In this document: positions 33,992-42,844 of the stretch, one piece after another
Numbering within the stretch: the first letter of the stretch is position 1
Layout: every line of letters starts with the position of its first letter
Origin: Bradyrhizobium nitroreducens
GTDB lineage: Bacteria; Pseudomonadota; Alphaproteobacteria; Rhizobiales; Xanthobacteraceae
Assembly (NCBI RefSeq): GCF_002776695.1
Contig: NZ_LFJC01000003.1
Span: forward strand, 5,264,081 to 5,328,080
Length of the DNA: 64,000 nt
Direction of reading: 5' to 3'
Notes under the pieces: generated by a model
Told to the model about the DNA's origin: nothing
The model's input: the letters and a program-made list of their open reading frames with translations, nothing else
Databases searched by the model: none
Translations under genes and position numbers: made by a program

Positions 33992-36868
33992 GTGACCGAG
34001 CTCTCGACAGGAGATGGCGCCCGCAGCGGTGACGCCGGAACGATCCTTGATCTCGACACCGTCACGTTCGGGCCCTTTTCGCTGCGCTCTCGGCTGCTGG
34101 AGAAGGACGGCGTGCCGGTCAAGCTCGGCAGCCGCGCGATGGATATCTTGCGGTTGCTCGTCAGCCGAGCCGGCGAGGTGGTGCCGAAGAACGAGATTCT
34201 CGGCTACGCATGGTCCGGACTCGCCGTGGAAGAGATCAACCTGCGGGTCAATGTCGCGGAGCTGCGCAAGGCACTCGGCGATGGCAAGGACGGGACCCGT
34301 TACATCACCAACATCCCGGGCCGGGGCTATTGCTTTGTCGCGCCCGTGCGGCACGGCAAGCGCGCGGAAGCGCCCGTGCTGATGTCGCAGGCGCCTGAAA
34401 AAGCAGCGCCGCCGGCTCTGCCGCATCGGCTGGACCGGATGATCGGGCGGGACGAGGTCGTGGCCGAGCTGGAGTCGCGCTTGCTCCGCGATCGCTTCGT
34501 CACGCTGCGCGGGCCGGGCGGCATCGGCAAGACCACCATCGCAACCGCCCTTGCGCATGAGATGTGCGACACGTTCGATGGCAACGTGCATTTCCTCGAA
34601 TTCGGACCATTGAAGGACGCCGCGCTGGTTTCGAGCACGGTTGCGGCTGCATTGGGTCTCGTCGTGCACCACAACGATCCCTCGGGCAGCATCCTCAACT
34701 TTTTGCGCGGGCGGCGGCTGCTTCTCGTGCTCGACAGCTGCGAGCATGTCATCGACGAGGCCGCGCGCCTTGCAGAAGACATCTACCGTGAGGCGCCCGG
34801 CGTCGCCATCCTCGCAACCAGCCGCGAGTCGTTGCTGGTGGAGGGCGAGAAGATCTTCGATCTGGTTCCGCTGCCCGGTCCGCCGCAGGATGCCCGCCTC
34901 AGCGCCGGCGAGGTGCTGAACTATCCGGCGGCGCGTCTGTTCGTGGACCGCGCGGTTGCGGCGGGCCATCGGGACGACCTCACCGAGGAGGATGCGGAAG
35001 TCCTGGTCCGGATCTGCGGCAAGCTCGACGGCATCGCGCTCGCGATCGAGCTCGCCGCCGCGCGCGTCGGTCTTTACGGGCTGCGCGAGATGGCGGCGCT
35101 GCTCGACGGCCATCCGCAGCTCGAATGGCGCGGACGGAGGACGGCGCCCCTGCGGCAGCAGACGCTCGCTGCCACGCTCGACTGGAGCTTCGGTCTGATC
35201 GGCGAGAGCGAGCGCATCGTGTTTCAGCGGCTCGCCGTCTTCGCAGGCCACTTCACGTTGAAGGGGGCGATCGCGGTGGCCGCGGCGGAGGAGATGCCGG
35301 AAGATCGCGTCGTCCATGCGCTGGAGCAGCTCGTGGCCAAGTCGCTGGTGTCCTCGCAGCCGGACGGCGCATCGCGGCGCTATCGCCTGTTGGATGTGAC
35401 GCGGGCCTACGCCATGCAGAAGCTGGCCGATGGCGGCCAGATGGATGCGACCGCGCGACGGCACGCCCTGTTCGTTCAGAGCACGCTCGAAGCCGGCATG
35501 GGAGAGATCGGCGGCAGCGGCCAGGCGTCGCGCGCGCAGGAACGGGCGGGTTTGCTCGCCGATGCGCGTGCCGCGCTGGAATGGAGCTTCGTCAACGATG
35601 CGGGCGCCGATTTGCGCGTTCCGCTCGCCGGCAGCTGCGCAAGGCTGTTCGTCGAGCTCAATCTGCTGAACGAGGCACGCAGCTGGTCCGATCGCGCCCT
35701 TGCCGCTCTCGACGGCGCCGGCCGGGGCGGAAGGTGGGAGCTCGAGCTCCAGTCGACGCTCGGTCACGCCTTCATGTTCACCGAGCGCAACAGCGCGCAG
35801 GCCGAAGCGGCGCTCAGGCGTGGGCTGGAGATTGCGGAAGCGCTGGGCGACCACGCCAGCACATTCCGGCTGCTGTCGCGGCTGAACATGTTCTACCGCC
35901 GGACCGGCGGCTACCGGAATCTGGTGCCGACGGCGCTTCACGCCGAGCGGATCGCCCGCCTGATCGGCGACACCGCAGGGATCGCCGGCAGCAAGGCGCT
36001 CCTCGGCGTATCCTATCACCTCGCCGGGGATCAGGCCGCGGCGCAGGCCCATCTCGACGAGGGCGTGCGCGACGACGCCGCTCTGCGCGGGACGGAGCCC
36101 GGACATTTCGCTTATGCGCGTACGCCGCAGATCCCGCTCGCGCGCGTGTTGTGGCTGCGCGGATATCCCGATCGTGCGCTCGAATGCGTCCATCCGCTGA
36201 TCGGCGCGTCAGCGCCGCGCGACGTGGTCATGCATTGTATCGCGCTCTGCTGGTCCGCCTCGGTGTTCGGATGGGTTGGCGACTGGTCCGCCGTCGAGAC
36301 CATGACCACCCGCCTGGCAGCGCATGCGAGCGTGCACGGGCTGGTGCCTTACGAGGCCGTCGCGACCGGCTTTCGGGCGCAGACCATGATCGCCCGCGGC
36401 AAGGCGACGGGGGGCATCGAGCTGTTGCGGGGTGCGCTTGCGCGCCTGCATGCCGATCGCTACGAGCTCTATGCATCGGCGTTCGCCGCGGATCTCGCGC
36501 AGGGGCTGGTCGCCCTGGGGCGGCTGCCGGAAGCGCGCGAGGTGCTGCACGAGACCATTGCGCGGCTCGAGCAGGAAGGCGGCGCCTTCGACATGCCGGA
36601 GCTGCTCCGTCTGCGGGGAGAGTTCGAGGTGCATGGCGGCAACCTCAAGGCTGCCGAAGCCGATTTCGTCGCGTCGGCCGCGCTTGCCGAGCAACAGGGC
36701 GCATTGTCCTGGCGATTGCGGACCGAGATGTCGCTGGCACGGCTTCGGAAGCGGCAGGGCGTGCCGGATCCGCTCGGAGCACTCGCCAGCACCTACGGCC
36801 GCTTCTCCGAGGGTTTCGAGACCGCCGATCTCAGGGCGGCGCGGCTGATGCTGGATCAGCCTGACTGA
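33992..36868 (+). CDS. OmpR-type winged-helix / STAND ATPase regulator with helical repeats, paralogue 1
   Basis: A 958-residue regulator in three parts. Residues about 23-118 form a Trans_reg_C winged helix (FGPFSLRSRLLEKDG...DILRLLVSRAGEVV...ELRKALGDGKDGTRYITNIPGRGYCFVAP). Residues about 150-400 form a STAND/NB-ARC-like ATPase with Walker A GPGGIGKT (174-181), Walker B LLLVLDSCEHV (D248) and ILATSRESL. The remaining half is helical and TPR/MalT-like. There is no receiver domain or membrane segment, so the helical half probably senses a ligand or partner. The GTG start overlaps the stop of a short upstream open frame. It lies between the AraC gene and hydrolase genes. Two full-length paralogues occur at 39667-42525 and 52548-55391. 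Confidence 0.87.
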   Translation: MTELSTGDGARSGDAGTILDLDTVTFGPFSLRSRLLEKDGVPVKLGSRAMDILRLLVSRAGEVVPKNEILGYAWSGLAVEEINLRVNVAELRKALGDGKDGTRYITNIPGRGYCFVAPVRHGKRAEAPVLMSQAPEKAAPPALPHRLDRMIGRDEVVAELESRLLRDRFVTLRGPGGIGKTTIATALAHEMCDTFDGNVHFLEFGPLKDAALVSSTVAAALGLVVHHNDPSGSILNFLRGRRLLLVLDSCEHVIDEAARLAEDIYREAPGVAILATSRESLLVEGEKIFDLVPLPGPPQDARLSAGEVLNYPAARLFVDRAVAAGHRDDLTEEDAEVLVRICGKLDGIALAIELAAARVGLYGLREMAALLDGHPQLEWRGRRTAPLRQQTLAATLDWSFGLIGESERIVFQRLAVFAGHFTLKGAIAVAAAEEMPEDRVVHALEQLVAKSLVSSQPDGASRRYRLLDVTRAYAMQKLADGGQMDATARRHALFVQSTLEAGMGEIGGSGQASRAQERAGLLADARAALEWSFVNDAGADLRVPLAGSCARLFVELNLLNEARSWSDRALAALDGAGRGGRWELELQSTLGHAFMFTERNSAQAEAALRRGLEIAEALGDHASTFRLLSRLNMFYRRTGGYRNLVPTALHAERIARLIGDTAGIAGSKALLGVSYHLAGDQAAAQAHLDEGVRDDAALRGTEPGHFAYARTPQIPLARVLWLRGYPDRALECVHPLIGASAPRDVVMHCIALCWSASVFGWVGDWSAVETMTTRLAAHASVHGLVPYEAVATGFRAQTMIARGKATGGIELLRGALARLHADRYELYASAFAADLAQGLVALGRLPEAREVLHETIARLEQEGGAFDMPELLRLRGEFEVHGGNLKAAEADFVASAALAEQQGALSWRLRTEMSLARLRKRQGVPDPLGALASTYGRFSEGFETADLRAARLMLDQPD

Positions 36869-36886
36869 TTGCATCGAAGCGAGGGA

Positions 36887-37843
36887 TCAGTACTTGCGTC
36901 CATCCAGCCGTACGAGAAAGTCGCGGACGAGCCAGGCGATCTCGTCAGTGGCTTCATCGAGCGCGAAGTGACCCGCATCGAGGATGTGTACCTCGGCATC
37001 CGGCACGTCGTCGCGATAGGCGGCGGCGCCGGCGACGGTGAAGGACGGATCGTATTTGCCCCAGACAACCAGTGTCGGCGGCCGCGTCTTGCGCAGCCAG
37101 TCCTGCCATTTCGGATAGGAGGCAACGTTGGTCCGGTAATCCAGGAACAGCGTGGTCTGGATCTCGGTCTGGCCCGGACGCGTCAGAAACGCATATTCGT
37201 CCGTCCAGCTGTCGGGATCGTAACGCTCGGGATGCGGGCTGGAGCCGATGTGCCGCAGCCGTGTCGCCTCCAGCGAGGTGAAATTGGCCTTGAGCGCCTC
37301 GAGCTCTCGGGCCGGGTCGGCCCAATATTTACGACGCGCTTCCCAGAGCGGGCTCAAGCCCTGTTCGTGCGACACCGCATTCTGGATGACAATGCCGCGC
37401 ACGCGCTCGGGGTGCGCGAGCGCCATGCGGAAGCCGATGGGACCGCCATAGTCCTGCATGAACAGGACATGCTTGCCCAGTCCGAGCTTCGTCGTGAGCT
37501 CGCCGATGATGCTCGCGACGTTGTCGAACGTGTAGCTGAAGGCGGATGGCGGCGGCGCGCTGCTGTTGCCGAAGCCGGGATAATCAGGTGCGATCACGTG
37601 ATATTTGTCGGCGAGCAGCGGCAGCAGAGGCTCCCACATCCGCGACGAGGAGGGAAAGCCGTGCAGCAGCAGCACGGTCGGGGCGTCGGCGGGGCCGGCC
37701 TCGCGGTAGAAGATCTCGAGGCCCCGGACTTCGACGGTGTGGTAGCTGATCGAACGCCGGCTCGATCGCAGGTCCTGTGCCGAGGCCTGTACGATGGCGC
37801 CGGCCATTGCGGCCGAGAGGGCAAGTGCAGCTGGGATATTCAT
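36887..37843 (-). CDS. Exported alpha/beta hydrolase of the haloalkane dehalogenase / epoxide hydrolase type
   Basis: A 318-residue protein with an N-terminal signal peptide (MNIPAALALSAAMAGAIVQASAQ), so it is probably periplasmic. The alpha/beta hydrolase core shows LLLHGFPSSSRMW (oxyanion hole), a nucleophile elbow with Asp instead of Ser (LFMQDYGGPIGF), WGKYDPSF (acid region) and DAGHFALDE (catalytic His). An Asp nucleophile is typical of haloalkane dehalogenases and epoxide hydrolases. The ATG at 37843 has GGAG nine bases upstream. It follows the DJ-1 gene in the same direction across a hairpin and converges on paralogue 1. The substrate is unknown. Confidence 0.87.
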   Translation of the reverse strand: MNIPAALALSAAMAGAIVQASAQDLRSSRRSISYHTVEVRGLEIFYREAGPADAPTVLLLHGFPSSSRMWEPLLPLLADKYHVIAPDYPGFGNSSAPPPSAFSYTFDNVASIIGELTTKLGLGKHVLFMQDYGGPIGFRMALAHPERVRGIVIQNAVSHEQGLSPLWEARRKYWADPARELEALKANFTSLEATRLRHIGSSPHPERYDPDSWTDEYAFLTRPGQTEIQTTLFLDYRTNVASYPKWQDWLRKTRPPTLVVWGKYDPSFTVAGAAAYRDDVPDAEVHILDAGHFALDEATDEIAWLVRDFLVRLDGRKY

Positions 37844-37905
37844 GTCATCGCTCCGGCACGTCGTGTCAGTGCGTCGAAAGTGCCAATCGCGCGCTCGCGC
37901 GGTGC

Positions 37906-37934
37906 CAGGAGGCGCCATTGCGGGACGCCTCCTG
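37906..37934 (-). terminator. Intercistronic hairpin between the DJ-1-type gene and the hydrolase gene
   Basis: CAGGAGGCG and CGCCTCCTG form a perfect 9-bp stem around an 11-base loop, 21 bases after the DJ-1 stop. There is no T-run, so it may attenuate transcription, stabilise the mRNA or terminate in a Rho-dependent context. Confidence 0.4.
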
Positions 37935-37955
37935 AGATGCGTCACGTCCGAAAAT

Positions 37956-38657
37956 CTATGATGCCTTCGCCATCTGCTTGCCCCTGAGAGCAGCCAGCAG
38001 GGTTTGGGCGGCCGGACCCGAGGAATGCGGGTTCTGGCCCGTGATCAGCAGGCCGTCGCTGACGACGTGGGGCGTCCAGTTGGCCTTTTTCGAGAAGGTG
38101 GCGCCAAGGCGCAGCATTTCGTCTTCGACCAGGAACGGCACCACCTTGGTGAGGCCGACCGCCTCCTCTTCGCCGTTGGTGAAGCCGGTCACCTCCTTGC
38201 CCTGCACCAGCGGCTTGCCGTCAGGCGTTTTGACGTGGCGCAGCGCGGCCGGGGAGTGACAGACGATGGCGACATGCTTGCCGGCGGCGAAGAAAGACTC
38301 GATCAGCTTGACTGAGGCGGGGTCTTCGGCGAGGTCCCACATCGGGCCGTGGCCGCCGGGATAGAACAGCGTGTCGAACTCCTCCTGCCTGACGCTGTCG
38401 AGGCGAAGCGTCTTGTCGAGCTGCGCTTCCGCAGCCGCATCGGCCTCGAAGCGGAGCGTCAGGTCGGTGCGGAACTCCGGCTCGTTGCTCTTGGGGTCGA
38501 GCGGTGGACGGCCGCCCTTGGGCGAGACCAGCGTGATCTCCGCGCCGGCGTCCTTGAAGACATAATAGGGGGCCGCGAGCTCTTCGAGCCAGAAGCCGGT
38601 CTTGCGTCCGGTGTCGCCGAGTTGATCGTGGGACGTGAGAACCATCAGTACTTTCAT
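37956..38657 (-). CDS. DJ-1/PfpI (Hsp31-like) family protein
   Basis: A 233-residue class I glutamine-amidotransferase-like protein. Hallmarks: MKVLMVLTSHDQLGDTGRKTGFWLEELAAPYYVF; FDTLFYPGGHGPMWDLAED; and the nucleophile elbow HVAIVCHSPAALRH with the reactive Cys. The size and the Glu in GFWLEELA fit the Hsp31/glyoxalase III-like subgroup, which detoxifies methylglyoxal or repairs glycated molecules. The ATG at 38657 has GGGAGA upstream; the frame is open for 37 more codons without support. A phased direct-repeat site lies about 130 bases upstream. Together with the neighbouring hydrolase it suggests electrophile detoxification. Confidence 0.88.
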   Translation of the reverse strand: MKVLMVLTSHDQLGDTGRKTGFWLEELAAPYYVFKDAGAEITLVSPKGGRPPLDPKSNEPEFRTDLTLRFEADAAAEAQLDKTLRLDSVRQEEFDTLFYPGGHGPMWDLAEDPASVKLIESFFAAGKHVAIVCHSPAALRHVKTPDGKPLVQGKEVTGFTNGEEEAVGLTKVVPFLVEDEMLRLGATFSKKANWTPHVVSDGLLITGQNPHSSGPAAQTLLAALRGKQMAKAS

Positions 38658-38780
38658 GACTGTCTCCCTTGTCTGCATTTGCCGAACGACGCGTTCCGGC
38701 CTGAAGATGCGTCCGCTTGCCTCGTGCGAGCAGCTCGTTTGATGCGCGCGTGCGCAATCTGCACCCAAGGCAGTCCGTTG

Positions 38781-38799
38781 GCTCGTTATGTGTTGTTAG
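38781..38799 (-). promoter_or_regulatory. Phased direct-repeat site B upstream of the DJ-1-type gene
   Basis: The minus strand reads CTAACAACACATAACGAGC, with CTAAC and ATAAC exactly 10 bases apart. It differs from site E by a single base. A degenerate CTCTC lies one step (10 bases) further upstream. Confidence 0.65.
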
Positions 38800-38840
38800 A
38801 CGTTGAGAGCGGGCCGTCGTCAGGCTCGCGCGCGTCGCCG

Positions 38841-39548
38841 TTATTCGAACACGGCGTCGAAGATCTCGACGTCCATGAGCACGGGCCTGGCGACCACGGT
38901 TCCGTCTGGCCGCAACGTCTGAATGCGTCGAAGCGTCGGCACCACGATGCCGCCGAAGCTGTCGTGAGCCCAGGAGGAGTGCGCGACCTTCATTCCGAAG
39001 AGATCGTGATCCGTGCGCCGCTGCAAGGCGCTCTCGTCGAAATAGAAGATCTGCTCCGGCGCGAGCGTGATGATGTGCGAGGGGAATCGCGCACGCAGCC
39101 GCCGCCACGTTTCGGTGCCCTCTTGCCAGGGCGGCAGCTCTTCCACCACGACATCCTCATGGGCGAGCAGGAACGGGTTGGTCAGATAGTTCCAGATCGT
39201 CACGCCGCAGAAGAAGACGAGATGCAGCTCGTCCGCGAGCGCAGGTGGGCTGGCTTCGGGGAACGCGAGGCTCGGGTTGCGCCAGGTCCGCAGGACTGCG
39301 CCATCCGGGCTCTCGATGGTGACCGCGTCGGGTTGAAAGGAGCCGGAATATTCACCGCCGGTAATGCCGGTAAAGCGGACCGACTGCGTCCGGGGCGAGC
39401 CCTCTGCCGTCACGTCCTTGAATTCCCCGGCATGTCCTGCGTTGGAAAATAGCGTTCCGCCAACGGAAAGGTGGAGCGTGAACCGGTTCAAGCTGTTCCA
39501 GCGGGCCAATCCACCGCTGGCATCGATCACATCATCAAGAAGCGCCAT
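38841..39548 (-). CDS. Uncharacterised protein, 235 residues
   Basis: A soluble, mostly beta-rich protein (MALLDDVIDASGGLARWNSLNRFTLHLSVGG...) with many aromatic residues in strand-like stretches (FTLHLSVGGTLF, VTIWNYLTNPFLLA, IFYFDES, GMKVAHSSWAHDSFGG). It has no signal peptide or membrane segment. The opening (ASGGxxRWxxxxxFTLHLSVGG) resembles LolA-like clam folds seen in uncharacterised proteins; no function can be given. It lies downstream of paralogue 2 in the same direction, 118 bases away, and has its own direct-repeat site 65 bases upstream. The ATG at 39548 has a weak GGCGGGA ribosome site. Confidence 0.75.
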   Translation of the reverse strand: MALLDDVIDASGGLARWNSLNRFTLHLSVGGTLFSNAGHAGEFKDVTAEGSPRTQSVRFTGITGGEYSGSFQPDAVTIESPDGAVLRTWRNPSLAFPEASPPALADELHLVFFCGVTIWNYLTNPFLLAHEDVVVEELPPWQEGTETWRRLRARFPSHIITLAPEQIFYFDESALQRRTDHDLFGMKVAHSSWAHDSFGGIVVPTLRRIQTLRPDGTVVARPVLMDVEIFDAVFE

Positions 39549-39603
39549 GTCCCGCCATATCCACCGTGCAGCGTTTCCACCATGGCGGGGCCGATGCGGC
39601 TTG

Positions 39604-39622
39604 GCGTGTTAGAAGTTGTTAG
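39604..39622 (-). promoter_or_regulatory. Phased direct-repeat site C upstream of the uncharacterised gene
   Basis: The minus strand reads CTAACAACTTCTAACACGC: two CTAAC elements 10 bases apart, with CTCGC one further step upstream (39632-39628). The terminal GAGC of the other sites is ACGC here. Confidence 0.6.
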
Positions 39623-39666
39623 GAGTTGCGAGCGGGCGGGATGGCGGTATCTCGTTGAAGATGCTC

Positions 39667-42525
39667 TCAATTCAGGGCGACCAGCAACGCCTTGGCGGCG
39701 ATCAGATCGCGCGTCTCGAAGCCCTCCTCGTACCGTGCGACGAGCGGGGTGAGCAGGGCGCGCGCGTCGCCGGCCTTGCCCGCCCGCTGCCAGATCCGGC
39801 TGAGGCTGATCGCCCCGCGGAGCTCCCAGCCGACCGCGTATTGGCGCCGGGATAGATCGAGCGATTTGCGCAAGGTGCTCTCGGCTTCCGCGGCGTTGCC
39901 CAACCCGGCGAGGATGTCGGCCTTGATCCGGAGCATTTCCGGCATGTCAAAGGATTCGCCGTGATCGGGGATCTGGGCAATGGCCTCATTGATCGTCTGC
40001 AGGGCCTCGTCGGGCTGGTTCTGGGAGGCGAGACCCTCCGCAAGCGCCGTCGCAAACACCGTTGTCATGATCCGATGCCGTGTTGCCAAGAGCGTGGCCT
40101 GGCTGCGGCGGAGGTGCTCGATGCCCCCGTCAACGTCGCCGCGTCGCAGCAGCAGCTCGCCCTTCTGGCCGATGCCGACCGCGTGATAGGGGCCGAGGAA
40201 GTGCCGCGCGGAATGATCGATCAGCCGCTCGATCAGAATTTCGGCGTTGGCCCAGTCGCCGACCCAGAGGAACACGTAGATCGTCCAGATCAGGGAGATG
40301 CCGAGCGTGAGCGGCTGTTCGAGCAGTTCGGCCTCGCGCACCGTGTATCGCGCCGCCTCGATCGCACGCCCGGGCCGGCCCGTCAGCCACAGTCCGCGCG
40401 CCAGCGCCACCAGGGCGACGATGCGGTCGTCGTAGCCAAGATGCCCGATATTCAGCCGCTGCGAGCCGGGATTATGCACCATCGCGCTCGCGCAGAACTG
40501 CACGGCCTTGTCCTGGTTGCCGATCAAATGATGCGCGACACCGAGCATCCATTCCACGTTCAGCGTGCTGGCGGGGTCGTTCAGCTTTCGCGCGACGCTC
40601 TCACCCTGCTCGCCGGTGCCGAGCGCACCGTGAAAATCTCCGACCCTGGTCAGGTAGATATGCAATCCGCGCAGCAGCCAGAGCTGCCAGTGCAGGTCCT
40701 CGAGCTCCCGGGCAAGCTGGAGACTGCGCGTGAATGCCGTGCGAACCGCTTCGGTATTGCCCTGCGTGAACATCACGGAGACGCCGAGCGCGGCCTGCAG
40801 CGTCATCTCCTGACGGCTGTCGATCGTGTCGGTTTCGAGCGAAGCAAGGGCCTGCTGGGTCCAGCGATAGCACTCCGTCAGCAAGGTCAGCTCGAGGAAG
40901 AACTGGGCGGCCGAAGCCGCAAGATCGACCCCGATCGCCCGATCGCCGCCGTCCGAAAAGCTCCAGCTCAGCGCGGCCCGGACATTGGGCAGATGGTCCG
41001 CGTAGGGGAGGAAACCGCCCGCGCTCTGCATGCCCGTGGATTTGAGCGCGATGTCGCGCAGGAAATCGCGGAAATATTCGGCATGGGCGCGCGCGACGCG
41101 GTCCGTTTCCCCGTTCTCGGCGAGCTTGTCGGCGACGAAGGCGCGGGTGGTGTCGAGCAGGCGATAGCGCAGCCGACGCTCCGCGGGTGAGGTCGCAATC
41201 AGCGATTTGGAGAGCAGGTTCGAGATCGCTTCCACCGCCTCGGGCTCGCTGATGTCCTGGCAGGACGCGACGGCCAGCGCGGCCTCCAGCGTGAACGGCC
41301 CGACGAACACCGACAATCCGCGCAGCGTCGCACTTTCGGCCGAGGGCAGCAGATCGTAGCTCCAGGCCAGCGCCGCGCTCAGGGTCTGGTGCCGCGGAAT
41401 CGCGGTGCGCCGTCCCCGCCACAGCAGCGAGAACCGGCCGTCCAGCAGCGAGGCGGTTCCCGCTATGCCATAGGCGTTGACACGTCCGGCTGCGAGCTCG
41501 ATCGCGAGCGCAATGCCGTCCAGCCGCCGACAGATCTCGGCGACCAGCGGGGCATCCTCCTCGCTGAGCTCGAATTCGCTCAGGCTCTCCGCAATGCGTT
41601 CCACGAAGAGCTGGCTTGCGGGATAGGCAAGGATATCGGCGATGCCGAGCCCGTCGCGCTGCGGCGGGCAATCCAGCGGAAACAGCCGATGGACGCGCTC
41701 ACCTTCGGTGCGAAGGGATTCCCGGCTGGTGGCCAGGATATGCAGCCCCGGCGCCTCCAGCACGAGGCGCTCGGCCAGAGGGGCGAGCTCGTCGAGGATG
41801 TGCTCGCAGCTGTCGAACACCAGCAGCATCCGCCGGCTGCGCAGGAAGGTCAGCAAGCCCGGCACCGGGTCGTCGGAATTGACGGTGAGGCCGAGCGCGG
41901 CCGCGATCGTGCCCGGAACGAGCCTGACATCCGTCAGCGCGCCGAAGTCGACGAAACGCACCTGGCCATCGAAGGCTGCAAGCTCGGCATGCGCGACGGC
42001 AAGTGCGACCGACGTCTTGCCGATTCCGCCCGGGCCGACGATTGTGACGAAACGATGCAGCGCAAGCTCGGCGGAAATCTTCGCGACCGCGTCGTCACGC
42101 CCGATCATCTTGGCGAGCGGCGCCGGCAGCGAGCGGGGCGAAGCGGCGGGATCGCCGGTCCGGATCTCCGGTGGCGCGGCCCGGAGCAGCGGAGCCGCGA
42201 AGCAATAGCCGCGTCCGGGGACGTTGATCACGTAGCGGGAACCTTCGCCGGCATCGCCCGAGGCCTTATCGTTCAAGGCCTTGCGCAACGTCGTGATGTG
42301 GAAACGCAGGCTGCCTTCGTCGACATTCACGTCGGCCCAGACGCGCTTGATCAACTCCCGCTTGTCGACGACCTCGCCGGCTCGCTCGGCGAGGCAGATC
42401 AGGATATCGAGCGCGCGGCCGCCGAGATGATGCGGGACGCCGTCCTTTTCGAGCAATCGCGATTTTGCGAACAAGCGGAAGGGCCCGAAGGCAATAGCCG
42501 AATCCTGCTCGTTGGTGTCTGGCAC
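39667..42525 (-). CDS. OmpR-type winged-helix / STAND ATPase regulator with helical repeats, paralogue 2
   Basis: A 952-residue protein. The N-terminal winged helix (FGPFRLFAKSRLLEKDGVPHHLGGRALDILICLAERAGEVVDKRELIKRVW...RYVINVPGRGYCFAAP, about residues 10-110) is joined to a STAND ATPase with Walker A GPGGIGKT (164-171), Walker B RMLLVFDSCEHI and HILATSRESL, then to a long helical, TPR-like C-terminal half. It is closer to paralogue 3 than to paralogue 1 (shared LRFH(I/V)xxLRK and YGIAGTASLLD(G/S)RFSL). The GTG at 42525 is chosen because paralogue 3 begins at the equivalent VP codon; the longer open frame has no ribosome site. A palindrome shared with paralogue 3 lies 61-72 bases upstream. 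The signal sensed is unknown. Confidence 0.86.
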   Translation of the reverse strand: MPDTNEQDSAIAFGPFRLFAKSRLLEKDGVPHHLGGRALDILICLAERAGEVVDKRELIKRVWADVNVDEGSLRFHITTLRKALNDKASGDAGEGSRYVINVPGRGYCFAAPLLRAAPPEIRTGDPAASPRSLPAPLAKMIGRDDAVAKISAELALHRFVTIVGPGGIGKTSVALAVAHAELAAFDGQVRFVDFGALTDVRLVPGTIAAALGLTVNSDDPVPGLLTFLRSRRMLLVFDSCEHILDELAPLAERLVLEAPGLHILATSRESLRTEGERVHRLFPLDCPPQRDGLGIADILAYPASQLFVERIAESLSEFELSEEDAPLVAEICRRLDGIALAIELAAGRVNAYGIAGTASLLDGRFSLLWRGRRTAIPRHQTLSAALAWSYDLLPSAESATLRGLSVFVGPFTLEAALAVASCQDISEPEAVEAISNLLSKSLIATSPAERRLRYRLLDTTRAFVADKLAENGETDRVARAHAEYFRDFLRDIALKSTGMQSAGGFLPYADHLPNVRAALSWSFSDGGDRAIGVDLAASAAQFFLELTLLTECYRWTQQALASLETDTIDSRQEMTLQAALGVSVMFTQGNTEAVRTAFTRSLQLARELEDLHWQLWLLRGLHIYLTRVGDFHGALGTGEQGESVARKLNDPASTLNVEWMLGVAHHLIGNQDKAVQFCASAMVHNPGSQRLNIGHLGYDDRIVALVALARGLWLTGRPGRAIEAARYTVREAELLEQPLTLGISLIWTIYVFLWVGDWANAEILIERLIDHSARHFLGPYHAVGIGQKGELLLRRGDVDGGIEHLRRSQATLLATRHRIMTTVFATALAEGLASQNQPDEALQTINEAIAQIPDHGESFDMPEMLRIKADILAGLGNAAEAESTLRKSLDLSRRQYAVGWELRGAISLSRIWQRAGKAGDARALLTPLVARYEEGFETRDLIAAKALLVALN

Positions 42526-42585
42526 GGGCGAGTAATTCCGGTGAAAGGACTGAAATCCGCACTTTGAACTACCAGAACGCGCCGT

Positions 42586-42597
42586 CCAGTAAACTGG
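42586..42597. promoter_or_regulatory. Palindrome CCAGTAAACTGG upstream of paralogue 2
   Basis: A perfect 12-base inverted repeat inside a conserved block (42571-42604) that is nearly identical upstream of paralogue 3 (55441-55474). The distance to the start codon is also conserved (66 versus 70 bases from the centre). It is a candidate autoregulatory operator. Confidence 0.6.
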
Positions 42598-42754
42598 CCG
42601 AAAGTGGCGAAATCGCGTGGCCCTCGGCCGATTGCATGGAGGCGATCCCGGCAATCTCACCCAAAAGCAGCGATTTTGGGCACGTCCGGGCGAGCTCGGC
42701 AGTCCCATCGGCAGCGATCGACCGGGCGCTGACCCGGTGCCTGCACCGTCCTTC

Positions 42755-42783
42755 ATAACAGAATCTTGCAACGTCTAACGAGC
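42755..42783 (+). promoter_or_regulatory. Phased direct-repeat site D upstream of the HWE-type kinase gene
   Basis: ATAAC, CTTGC and CTAAC occur in 10-base steps (42755, 42765, 42775). The core CTTGCAACGTCTAACGAGC ends in the common TAACGAGC. It is centred 71 bases before the kinase start. The 319-base gap 42526-42844 otherwise holds only the palindrome at 42586. Confidence 0.6.
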
Positions 42784-42844
42784 TAAACAGGTGCGATGCA
42801 TCCAGTATGGCCTTCGCGTTAGATCCTATTTCAACGGGGAGGCC

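Noticed and set aside
33774..33995. 73-codon frame ending at the start of regulator paralogue 1
   Set aside because: The GTGA overlap is suggestive of coupling, but there is no ribosome site, the composition is not protein-like and no family is recognised.
39961..42567. Long plus-strand frames opposite regulator paralogue 2 (and similar ones opposite paralogue 3 at 54270-55358)
   Set aside because: They are antisense shadows: rich in Arg, Gln, Asp and Glu without conserved domains, whereas the minus strand shows intact winged-helix and ATPase motifs.
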